The notes below the pieces were generated by a model, which did no database searches, had not been told where the DNA came from, and saw only the letters and a program-made list of their open reading frames with translations. From NCBI GenBank assembly GCA_958299035.1, contig CATQJL010000146.1, positions 124,001-188,000 on the forward strand: DNA of 64,000 nucleotides. The letters are read 5' to 3'. Within the stretch, counting starts at the first letter, position 1, and every line of letters starts with the position of its first letter. Positions 13,036 through 23,450 of this stretch are shown in pieces. The translations under genes and the position numbers were made by a program. The DNA is from Cylicocyclus nassatus (Eukaryota > Nematoda > Chromadorea > Rhabditida > Strongylidae).

Positions 13036-15054
13036 AGTGTCAAGGCTCACGAAGGAGTGTCAAGGCCTACGAAGGAGTGTCAAGGCTCACGAAGGAGTGT
13101 CAAGGCCTACGAAGGAGTGTCAAGGCCTACGAAGGAGTGACAAGGCTCACGAAGGAGTGTCAAGGCCTACGAAGGAGTGTCAAGGCTCACGAAGGAGTGT
13201 CAAGGCTCACGAAGGAGTCCCAAGGCCTACGAAGGAGTGTCAAGGCCTACGAAGGAGTGTCAAGGCCTACGAAGGAGTGACAAGGCTCACGAAGGAGTGT
13301 CAAGGCCTACGAAGGAGTGTCAAGGCTCACGAAGGAGTGTCAAGGCTCACGAAGGAGTGTCAAGGCTCACGAAGGAGTCCCAAGGCCTACGAAGGAGTGT
13401 CAAGGCCTACGAAGGAGTGTCAAGGCCTACGAAGGAGTGACAAGGCTCACGAAGGAGTGTCAAGGCCACGAAGGAGTGTCAAGGCTCACGAAGGAGTGTC
13501 AAGGCCTACGAAGGAGTGTCAAGGCTCACGAAGGAGTGTCAAGGCTCACGAAGGAGAGTCAAGGCTCACGAAGGAGTGTCAAGGCCTACGAAGGATTGTC
13601 AAGGCTCACGAAGGAGTGTCAAGGCTCACGAAGGAGTCCCAAGGCCTACGAAGGAGTGTCAAGGCCTACGAAGGAGTGTCAAGGCCTACGAAGGAGTGAC
13701 AAGGCTCACGAAGGAGTGTCAAGGCTCACGAAGGAGAGTCAAGGCTCACGAAGGAGTCCCAAGGCCTACGAAGGAGTGTCAAGGCCTACGAAGGAGTGTC
13801 AAGGCCTACGAAGGAGTGACAAGGCTCACGAAGGAGTGTCAAGGCCTACGAAGGAGTGTCAAGGCTCACGAAGGAGTGTCAAGGCTCACGAAGGAGTGTC
13901 AAGGCTCACGAAGGAGTCCCAAGGCCTACGAAGGAGTGTCAATGCCTACGAAGGAGAGTCAAGGCCTACGAAGGAGTGTCAAGGCTCACGAAGGAGTGTC
14001 AAGGCTCACGAAGGAGTGTCAAGGCCTACGAAGGAGTGTCAAGGCTCACGAAGGAGTGTCAAGGCCTACGAAGGAGTGTCAAGGCCTACGAAGGAGTGAC
14101 AAGGCTCACGAAGGAGTGTCAAGGCCTACGAAGGAGTGTCAAGGCTCACGAAGGAGTGTCAAGGCTCACGAAGGAGTCCCAAGGCCTACGAAGGAGTGTC
14201 AAGGCCTACGAAGGAGTGTCAAGGCCTACGAAGGAGTGACAAGGCTCACGAAGGAGTGTCAAGGCCTACGAAGGAGTGTCAAGGCTCACGAAGGAGTGTC
14301 AAGGCTCACGAAGGAGTGTCAAGGCTCACGAAGGAGTGTCAAGGCTCACGAAGGAGTGTCAAGGCTCACGAAGGAGTCCCAAGGCCTACGAAGGAGTGTC
14401 AATGCCTACGAAGGAGAGTCAAGGCCTACGAAGGAGTGTCAAGGCTCACGAAGGAGTGTCAAGGCTCACGAAGGAGTGTCAAGGCCTACGAAGGAGTGTC
14501 AAGGCTCACGAAGGAGTGTCAAGGCCTACGAAGGAGTGTCAAGGCCTACGAAGGAGTGACAAGGCTCACGAAGGAGTGTCAAGGCCTACGAAGGAGTGTC
14601 AAGGCTCACGAAGGAGTGTCAAGGCTCACGAAGGAGTCCCAAGGCCTACGAAGGAGTGTCAAGGCCTACGAAGGAGTGTCAAGGCCTACGAAGGAGTGAC
14701 AAGGCTCTCGAAGGAGTGTCAAGGCCTACGAAGGAGTGTCAAGGCTCACGAAGGAGTGTCAAGGCTCACGAAGGAGTGTCAAGGCTCACGAAGGAGTCCC
14801 AAGGCCTACGAAGGAGTGTCAAGGCCTACGAAGGAGTGTCAAGGCCTACGAAGGAGTGACAAGGCTCACGAAGGAGTGTCAAGGCCACGAAGGAGTGTCA
14901 AGGCTCACGAAGGAGTGTCAAGGCCTACGAAGGAGTGTCAAGGCTCACGAAGGAGTGTCAAGGCTCACGAAGGAGAGTCAAGGCTCACGAAGGAGTGTCA
15001 AGGCCTACGAAGGATTGTCAAGGCTCACGAAGGAGTGTCAAGGCTCACGAAGGA
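13036..15054 (+). repeat. 1,419-bp-spaced duplication
   Basis: About 600 bp at 13,036-13,635 recur at 14,455-15,054. Both copies carry the 19-mer (13,457 and 14,876) and the uncommon GGATTGTC junction (about 13,595 and 15,014). A private A to T change at 14,708 distinguishes the second. Confidence 0.87.
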
Positions 15055-15660
15055 GTGTCAAGGCTCACGAAGGAGAGTCAAGGCTCACGAAGGAGTCCCA
15101 AGGCCTACGAAGGAGTGTCAAGGCCTACGAAGGAGTGTCAAGGCCTACGAAGGAGTGACAAGGCTCACGAAGGAGTGTCAAGGCCTACGAAGGAGTGTCA
15201 AGGCTCACGAAGGAGTGTCAAGGCTCACGAAGGAGTCCCAAGGCCTACGAAGGAGTGTCAAGGCCTACGAAGGAGTGTCAAGGCCTACGAAGGAGTGACA
15301 AGGCTCACGAAGGAGTGTCAAGGCCTACGAAGGAGTGTCAAGGCTCACGAAGGAGTGTCAAGGCTCACGAAGGAGTGTCAAGGCTCACGAAGGAGTGTCA
15401 AGGCTCACGAAGGAGTGTCAAGGCTCACGAAGGAGTCCCAAGGCCTACGAAGGAGTGTCAATGCCTACGAAGGAGAGTCAAGGCCTACGAAGGAGTGTCA
15501 AGGCTCACGAAGGAGTGTCAAGGCTCACGAAGGAGTGTCAAGGCCTACGAAGGAGTGTCAAGGCTCACGAAGGAGTGTCAAGGCCTACGAAGGAGTGTCA
15601 AGGCCTACGAAGGAGTGACAAGGCTCACGAAGGAGTGTCAAGGCCTACGAAGGAGTGTCA

Positions 15661-16880
15661 AGGCTCACGAAGGAGTGTCAAGGCTCACGAAGGAGTGTCA
15701 AGGCTCACGAAGGAGTGTCAAGGCCTACGAAGGAGTGTCAAGGCTCACGAAGGAGTGTCAAGGCTCACGAAGGAGTGTCAAGGCTCACGAAGGAGTGTCA
15801 AGGCTCACGAAGGAGTGTCAAGGCTCACGAAGGAGTGTCAAGGCTCACGAAGGAGTGTCAAGGCCTACGAAGGAGTGTCAAGGCCTACGAAGGAGTGTCA
15901 AGGCTCACGAAGGAGTATCAAGGCTCACGAAGGAGTGTCAAGGCCTACGAAGGAGTGTCAAGGCTCACGAAGGAGTGTCAAGGTTCACGAAGGAGTGTCA
16001 AGGCTCACGAAGGAGAGTCAAGGCTCACGAAGGAGTCCCAAGGCCTACGAAGGAGTGTCAAGGCCTACGAAGGAGTGTCAAGGCCTACGAAGGAGTGACA
16101 AGGCTCACGAAGGAGTGTCAAGGACTACGAAGGAGTGTCAAGGCTCACGAAGGAGTGTCAAGGCTCACGAAGGAGTGTCAAGGCTCACGAAGGAGTCCCA
16201 AGGCCTACGAAGGAGTGTCAAGGCCTACGAAGGAGTGTCAAGGCCTACGAAGGAGTGACAAGGCTCACGAAGGAGTGTCAAGGCCTACGAAGGAGTGTCA
16301 AGGCTCACGAAGGAGTGTCAAGGCTCACGAAGGAGAGTCAAGGCTCACGAAGGAGTGTCAAGGCTCACGAAGGAGTGTCAAGGCTCACGAAGGAGTGTCA
16401 AGGCTCACGAAGGAGTGTCAAGGCCTACGAAGGAGTGTCAAGGCTCACGAAGGAGTGTCAAGGCTCACGAAGGAGTGTCAAGGCTCACGAAGGAGTGTCA
16501 AGGCTCACGAAGGAGTGTCAAGGCTCACGAAGGAGTGTCAAGGCTCACGAAGGAGTGTCAAGGCCTACGAAGGAGTGTCAAGGCCTACGAAGGAGTGTCA
16601 AGGCTCACGAAGGAGTATCAAGGCTCACGAAGGAGTGTCAAGGCCTACGAAGGAGTGTCAAGGCTCACGAAGGAGTGTCAAGGTTCACGAAGGAGTGTCA
16701 AGGCTCACGAAGGAGAGTCAAGGCTCACGAAGGAGTCCCAAGGCCTACGAAGGAGTGTCAAGGCCTACGAAGGAGTGTCAAGGCCTACGAAGGAGTGACA
16801 AGGCTCACGAAGGAGTGTCAAGGCCTACGAAGGAGTGTCAAGGCTCACGAAGGAGTGTCAAGGCTCACGAAGGAGTGTCA
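15661..16880 (+). repeat. 700-bp tandem duplication
   Basis: About 520 bp (15,661-16,180) recur at 16,361-16,880, both carrying the rare GGTTCAC monomer (about 15,982 and 16,682), an I monomer and an E-P junction at the same 35-monomer spacing. Since the copy at 11.8-12.2 kb lacks GGTTCAC, that change arose before this doubling but after the 4,638-bp event, or was lost in one copy. Confidence 0.85.
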
Positions 16881-17434
16881 AGGCCTACGAAGGAGTGTCA
16901 AGGCCTACGAAGGAGTGTCAAGGCTCACGAAGGAGTATCAAGGCTCACGAAGGAGTGTCAAGGCCTACGAAGGAGTGTCAAGGCTCACGAAGGAGTGTCA
17001 AGGCTCACGAAGGAGTGTCAAGGCTCACGAAGGAGAGTCAAGGCTCACGAAGGAGTCCCAAGGCCTACGAAGGAGTGTCAAGGCCTACGAAGGAGTGTCA
17101 AGGCCTACGAAGGAGTGACAAGGCTCACGAAGGAGTGTCAAGGCCTACGAAGGAGTGTCAAGGCTCACGAAGGAGTGTCAAGGCTCACGAAGGAGTGTCA
17201 AGGCTCACGAAGGAGTCTCAAGGCCTACGAAGGAGTGTCAATGCTTACGAAGGAGAGTCAAGGCCTACGAAGGAGTGTCAAGGCTCACGAAGGAGTGTCA
17301 AGGCTCACGAAGGAGTGTCAAGGCCTACGAAGGAGTGTCAAGGCTCACGAAGGAGTGTCAAGGCCTACGAAGGAGTGTCAAGGCCTACGAAGGAGTGACA
17401 AGGCTCACGAAGGAGTGTCAAGGCCTACGAAGGA

Positions 17435-20400
17435 GTGTCAAGGCTCACGAAGGAGTGTCAAGGCTCACGAAGGAGTCCCAAGGCCTACGAAGGAGTGTCA
17501 AGGCCTACGAAGGAGTGTCAAGGCCTACGAAGGAGTGACAAGGCTCACGAAGGAGTGTCAAGGCCTACGAAGGAGTGTCAAGGCTCACGAAGGAGTGTCA
17601 AGGCTCACGAAGGAGTGTCAAGGCTCACGAAGGAGTCCCAAGGCCTACGAAGGAGTGTCAAGGCCTACGAAGGAGTGTCAAGGCCTACGAAGGAGTGACA
17701 AGGCTCACGAAGGAGTGTCAAGGCCACGAAGGAGTGTCAAGGCTCACGAAGGAGTGTCAAGGCCTACGAAGGAGTGTCAAGGCTCACGAAGGAGTGTCAA
17801 GGCTCACGAAGGAGAGTCAAGGCTCACGAAGGAGTGTCAAGGCTCACGAAGGAGTGTCAAGGCTCACGAAGGAGTGTCAAGGCTCACGAAGGAGTGTCAA
17901 GGCCTACGAAGGAGTGTCAAGGCTCACGAAGGAGTGTCAAGGCTCACGAAGCAGTGTCAAGGCTCACGAAGGAGTGTCAAGGCTCACGAAGGAGTGTCAA
18001 GGCTCACGAAGGAGTGTCAAGGCTCACGAAGGAGTGTCAAGGCCTACGAAGGAGTGTCAAGGCCTACGAAGGAGTGTCAAGGCTCACGAAGGAGTATCAA
18101 GGCTCACGAAGGAGTGTCAAGGCCTACGAAGGAGTGTCAAGGCTCACGAAGGAGTGTCAAGGCTCACGAAGGAGTGTCAAGGCTCACGAAGGAGAGTCAA
18201 GGCTCACGAAGGAGTCCCAAGGCCTACGAAGGAGTGTCAAGGCCTACGAAGGAGTGTCAAGGCCTACGAAGGAGTGACAAGGCTCACGAAGGAGTGTCAA
18301 GGCCTACGAAGGAGTGTCAAGGCTCACGAAGGAGTGTCAAGGCTCACGAAGGAGTGTCAAGGCTCACGAAGGAGTCCCAAGGCTCACGAAGGAGTCCCAA
18401 GGCCTACGAAGGAGTGTCAAGGCCTACGAAGGAGTGTCAAGGCCTACGAAGGAGTGACAAGGCTCACGAAGGAGTGTCAAGGCCTACGAAGGAGTGTCAA
18501 GGCTCACGAAGGAGTGTCAAGGCTCACGAAGGAGTGTCAAGGCTCACGAAGGAGTCCCAAGGCCTACGAAGGAGTGTCAAGGCCTACGAAGGAGTGTCAA
18601 GGCCTACGAAGGAGTGACAAGGCTCACGAAGGAGTGTCAAGGCCACGAAGGAGTGTCAAGGCTCACGAAGGAGTGTCAAGGCCTACGAAGGAGTGTCAAG
18701 GCTCACGAAGGAGTGTCAAGGCCTACGAAGGAGTGTCAAGGCTCACGAAGGAGTGTCAAGGCTCACGAAGGAGTGTCAAGGCTCACGAAGGAGTGTCAAG
18801 GCTCACGAAGGAGTGTCAAGGCTCACGAAGGAGTGTCAAGGCCTACGAAGGAGTGTCAAGGCTCACGAAGGAGTGTCAAGGCTCACGAAGGAGTGTCAAG
18901 GCCTACGAAGGAGTGTCAAGGCTCACGAAGGAGTGTCAAGGCCTACGAAGGAGTGTCAAGGCCTACGAAGGAGTGACAAGGCTCACGAAGGAGTGTCAAG
19001 GCCTACGAAGGAGTGTCAAGGCTCACGAAGGAGTGTCAAGGCTCACGAAGGAGTCCCAAGGCCTACGAAGGAGTGTCAAGGCCTACGAAGGAGTGTCAAG
19101 GCCTACGAAGGAGTGACAAGGCTCACGAAGGAGTGTCAAGGCCTACGAAGGAGTGTCAAGGCTCACGAAGGAGTGTCAAGGCTCACGAAGGAGTGTCAAG
19201 GCTCACGAAGGAGTCCCAAGGCCTACGAAGGAGTGTCAAGGCCTACGAAGGAGTGTCAAGGCCTACGAAGGAGTGACAAGGCTCACGAAGGAGTGTCAAG
19301 GCCACGAAGGAGTGTCAAGGCTCACGAAGGAGTGTCAAGGCCTACGAAGGAGTGTCAAGGCTCACGAAGGAGTGTCAAGGCTCACGAAGGAGAGTCAAGG
19401 CTCACGAAGGAGTGTCAAGGCTCACGAAGGAGTGTCAAGGCTCACGAAGGAGTGTCAAGGCTCACGAAGGAGTGTCAAGGCCTACGAAGGAGTGTCAAGG
19501 CTCACGAAGGAGTGTCAAGGCTCACGAAGCAGTGTCAAGGCTCACGAAGGAGTGTCAAGGCTCACGAAGGAGTGTCAAGGCTCACGAAGGAGTGTCAAGG
19601 CTCACGAAGGAGTGTCAAGGCCTACGAAGGAGTGTCAAGGCCTACGAAGGAGTGTCAAGGCTCACGAAGGAGTATCAAGGCTCACGAAGGAGTGTCAAGG
19701 CTCACGAAGGAGTGTCAAGGCCTACGAAGGAGTGTCAAGGCTCACGAAGGAGTGTCAAGGCTCACGAAGCAGTGTCAAGGCTCACGAAGGAGTGTCAAGG
19801 CTCACGAAGGAGTGTCAAGGCTCACGAAGGAGTGTCAAGGCTCACGAAGGAGTGTCAAGGCCTACGAAGGAGTGTCAAGGCCTACGAAGGAGTGTCAAGG
19901 CTCACGAAGGAGTATCAAGGCTCACGAAGGAGTGTCAAGGCCTACGAAGGAGTGTCAAGGCTCACGAAGGAGTGTCAAGGCTCACGAAGGAGTGTCAAGG
20001 CTCACGAAGGAGAGTCAAGGCTCACGAAGGAGTCCCAAGGCCTACGAAGGAGTGTCAAGGCCTACGAAGGAGTGTCAAGGCCTACGAAGGAGTGACAAGG
20101 CTCACGAAGGAGTGTCAAGGCCTACGAAGGAGTGTCAAGGCTCACGAAGGAGTGTCAAGGCTCACGAAGGAGTGTCAAGGCTCACGAAGGAGTCCCAAGG
20201 CTCACGAAGGAGTCCCAAGGCCTACGAAGGAGTGTCAAGGCCTACGAAGGAGTGTCAAGGCCTACGAAGGAGTGACAAGGCTCACGAAGGAGTGTCAAGG
20301 CCTACGAAGGAGTGTCAAGGCTCACGAAGGAGTGTCAAGGCTCACGAAGGAGTGTCAAGGCTCACGAAGGAGTCCCAAGGCCTACGAAGGAGTGTCAAGG

Positions 20401-22268
20401 CCTACGAAGGAGTGTCAAGGCCTACGAAGGAGTGACAAGGCTCACGAAGGAGTGTCAAGGCCACGAAGGAGTGTCAAGGCTCACGAAGGAGTGTCAAGGC
20501 CTACGAAGGAGTGTCAAGGCTCACGAAGGAGTGTCAAGGCCTACGAAGGAGTGTCAAGGCTCACGAAGGAGTGTCAAGGCTCACGAAGGAGTGTCAAGGC
20601 TCACGAAGGAGTGTCAAGGCTCACGAAGGAGTGTAAAGGCTCACGAAGGAGTGTCAAGGCCTACGAAGGAGTGTCAAGGCTCACGAAGGAGTGTCAAGGC
20701 TCACGAAGGAGTGTCAAGGCCTACGAAGGAGTGTCAAGGCTCACGAAGGAGTGTCAAGGCCTACGAAGGAGTGTCAAGGCCTACGAAGGAGTGACAAGGC
20801 TCACGAAGGAGTGTCAAGGCCTACGAAGGAGTGTCAAGGCTCACGAAGGAGTGTCAAGGCTCACGAAGGAGTCCCAAGGCCTACGAAGGAGTGTCAAGGC
20901 CTACGAAGGAGTGTCAAGGCCTACGAAGGAGTGACAAGGCTCACGAAGGAGTGTCAAGGCCTACGAAGGAGTGTCAAGGCTCACGAAGGAGTGTCAAGGC
21001 TCACGAAGGAGTGTCAAGGCTCACGAAGGAGTCCCAAGGCCTACGAAGGAGTGTCAAGGCCTACGAAGGAGTGTCAAGGCCTACGAAGGAGTGACAAGGC
21101 TCACGAAGGAGTGTCAAGGCCACGAAGGAGTGTCAAGGCTCACGAAGGAGTGTCAAGGCCTACGAAGGAGTGTCAAGGCTCACGAAGGAGTGTCAAGGCT
21201 CACGAAGGAGAGTCAAGGCTCACGAAGGAGTGTCAAGGCTCACGAAGGAGTGTCAAGGCTCACGAAGGAGTGTCAAGGCTCACGAAGGAGTGTCAAGGCC
21301 TACGAAGGAGTGTCAAGGCTCACGAAGGAGTGTCAAGGCTCACGAAGCAGTGTCAAGGCTCACGAAGGAGTGTCAAGGCTCACGAAGGAGTGTCAAGGCT
21401 CACGAAGGAGTGTCAAGGCTCACGAAGGAGTGTCAAGGCCTACGAAGGAGTGTCAAGGCCTACGAAGGAGTGTCAAGGCTCACGAAGGAGTATCAAGGCT
21501 CACGAAGGAGTGTCAAGGCCTACGAAGGAGTGTCAAGGCTCACGAAGGAGTGTCAAGGCTCACGAAGGAGTGTCAAGGCTCACGAAGGAGAGTCAAGGCT
21601 CACGAAGGAGTCCCAAGGCCTACGAAGGAGTGTCAAGGCCTACGAAGGAGTGTCAAGGCCTACGAAGGAGTGACAAGGCTCACGAAGGAGTGTCAAGGCC
21701 TACGAAGGAGTGTCAAGGCTCACGAAGGAGTGTCAAGGCTCACGAAGGAGTGTCAAGGCTCACGAAGGAGTCCCAAGGCTCACGAAGGAGTCCCAAGGCC
21801 TACGAAGGAGTGTCAAGGCCTACGAAGGAGTGTCAAGGCCTACGAAGGAGTGACAAGGCTCACGAAGGAGTGTCAAGGCCTACGAAGGAGTGTCAAGGCT
21901 CACGAAGGAGTGTCAAGGCTCACGAAGGAGTGTCAAGGCTCACGAAGGAGTCCCAAGGCCTACGAAGGAGTGTCAAGGCCTACGAAGGAGTGTCAAGGCC
22001 TACGAAGGAGTGACAAGGCTCACGAAGGAGTGTCAAGGCCACGAAGGAGTGTCAAGGCTCACGAAGGAGTGTCAAGGCCTACGAAGGAGTGTCAAGGCTC
22101 ACGAAGGAGTGTCAAGGCCTACGAAGGAGTGTCAAGGCTCACGAAGGAGTGTCAAGGCTCACGAAGGAGTGTCAAGGCTCACGAAGGAGTGTCAAGGCTC
22201 ACGAAGGAGTGTCAAGGCTCACGAAGGAGTGTCAAGGCCTACGAAGGAGTGTCAAGGCTCACGAAGGA
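17435..22268 (+). repeat. 1,578-bp higher-order repeat, three copies
   Basis: Three successive copies begin near 17,435, 19,013 and 20,831. The first two starts are 1,578 bp apart (79 monomers less two single-base deletions) and the next 1,818 bp, because the middle copy has 240 bp extra. Paired 19-mers fix the register: 17,715, 19,293 and 21,111; then 18,634, 20,452 and 22,030. Each copy ends with the p-P pair and a P-Y-Y-D module. The third loses register after about 22,268. Confidence 0.92.
19453..19932 (+). repeat. 240-bp internal tandem duplication
   Basis: Twelve monomers are doubled inside the middle 1,578-bp repeat. The Q monomers (about 19,529 and 19,769) and the I monomers (about 19,673 and 19,913) are both spaced by 240 bp. 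The first and third copies of the larger repeat have this run only once. Exact edges are uncertain by a few monomers. Confidence 0.88.
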
Positions 22269-23450
22269 GTGTCAAGGCTCACGAAGGAGTGTCAAGGCTC
22301 ACGAAGGAGTGTCAAGGCTCACGAAGGAGTGTCAAGGCTCACGAAGGAGTGTCAAGGCCTACGAAGGAGTGTCAACGCTCACGAAGGAGTGTCAAGGCTC
22401 ACGAAGGAGTGTCAAGGCCTACGAAGGAGTGTCAAGGCCTACGAAGGAGTGTCAAGGCTCACGAAGGAGTATCAAGGCTCACGAAGGAGTGTCAAGGCCT
22501 ACGAAGGAGTGTCAAGGCTCACGAAGGAGTGTCAAGGCTCACGAAGGAGTGTCAAGGCTCACGAAGGAGAGTCAAGGCTCACGAAGGAGTCCCAAGGCCT
22601 ACGAAGGAGTGTCAAGGCCTACGAAGGAGTGTCAAGGCCTACGAAGGAGTGACAAGGCTCACGAAGGAGTGTCAAGGCCTACGAAGGAGTGTCAAGGCTC
22701 ACGAAGGAGTGTCAAGGCTCACGAAGGAGTGTCAAGGCTCACGAAGGAGTCCCAAGGCTCACGAAGGAGTCCCAAGGCCTACGAAGGAGTGTCAAGGCCT
22801 ACGAAGGAGTGTCAAGGCCTACGAAGGAGTGACAAGGCTCACGAAGGAGTGTCAAGGCCTACGAAGGAGTGTCAAGGCTCACGAAGGAGTGTCAAGGCTC
22901 ACGAAGGAGTGTCAAGGCTCACGAAGGAGTCCCAAGGCCTACGAAGGAGTGTCAAGGCCTACGAAGGAGTGTCAAGGCCTACGAAGGAGTGACAAGGCTC
23001 ACGAAGGAGTGTCAAGGCCACGAAGGAGTGTCAAGGCTCACGAAGGAGTGTCAAGGCCTACGAAGGAGTGTCAAGGCTCACGAAGGAGTGTCAAGGCCTA
23101 CGAAGGAGTGTCAAGGCTCACGAAGGAGTGTCAAGGCTCACGAAGGAGTGTCAAGGCTCACGAAGGAGTGTCAAGGCTCACGAAGGAGTGTCAAGGCTCA
23201 CGAAGGAGTGTCAAGGCCTACGAAGGAGTGTCAAGGCTCACGAAGGAGTGTCAAGGCTCACGAAGGAGTGTCAAGGCTCACGAAGGAGTGTCAAGGCTCA
23301 CGAAGGAGTGTCAAGGCTCACGAAGGAGTGTCAAGGCCTACGAAGGAGTGTCAACGCTCACGAAGGAGTGTCAAGGCCTACGAAGGAGTGTCAAGGCTCA
23401 CGAAGGAGTGTCAAGGCTCACGAAGGAGTGTCAAGGCTCACGAAGGAGTG
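21890..23450 (+). repeat. 979-bp tandem repeat
   Basis: A 979-bp period (49 monomers less one deleted base) links the 19-mers at 22,030 and 23,009 and the p-P pairs near 21,772 and 22,751. Each copy ends with two runs of five H monomers separated by Y and with a CAACGCT core (about 22,374 and 23,353). The same pair is repeated at 28,406/29,385 and 30,724/31,703. Confidence 0.88.

Larger units (their letters stand above)
1..17434 (+). repeat. Satellite block A1 (variants E, P, I, N, D)
   Basis: This block mixes H and Y monomers with E (GAGTC start), P (GTCCC start), I (GTATC start), D (GTGAC start), Q (ends GAAGCA) and N (CAATGCC core). N occurs only here, from about 1,900 to 17,240. All four 26-bp monomers and both GGCGACG 19-mers are also confined to it. 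The R variant (ends GAAAGA) that marks the B blocks is absent. Internal structure is a patchwork of overlapping duplications with periods of 320, 1,960, 2,198, 866, 3,370, 1,225, 905, 1,419, 4,638 and 700 bp. The right boundary is placed where the 1,578-bp repeats begin and is approximate. Confidence 0.85.
11617..17634 (+). repeat. 4,638-bp-spaced duplication of 1.4 kb
   Basis: The order over about 11,617-12,996 is repeated at 16,255-17,634, with E (11,697 and 16,335), the I-containing run and the P-N block (about 12,577 and 17,215) in register. The second copy has diverged at single bases, for example GTCTC in place of GTCCC near 17,216 and CAATGCTTAC near 17,240. The first has a CpG to TpG change at 11,750. 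Confidence 0.85.
17435..23268 (+). repeat. Satellite block A2, first copy
   Basis: The block consists of three 1,578-bp-type repeats followed by a 979-bp repeat. It is marked by the pair p then P (GTCCC on an H core, then GTCCC on a Y core), seen near 18,374, 20,194, 21,772 and 22,751. N is missing. Six 19-bp monomers fall here (17,715; 18,634; 19,293; 20,452; 21,111; 22,030), and a seventh lies at 23,009. The right edge is set at the left end of the 1,680-bp repeat, shortly before the first R monomer at about 23,701. Confidence 0.8.
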
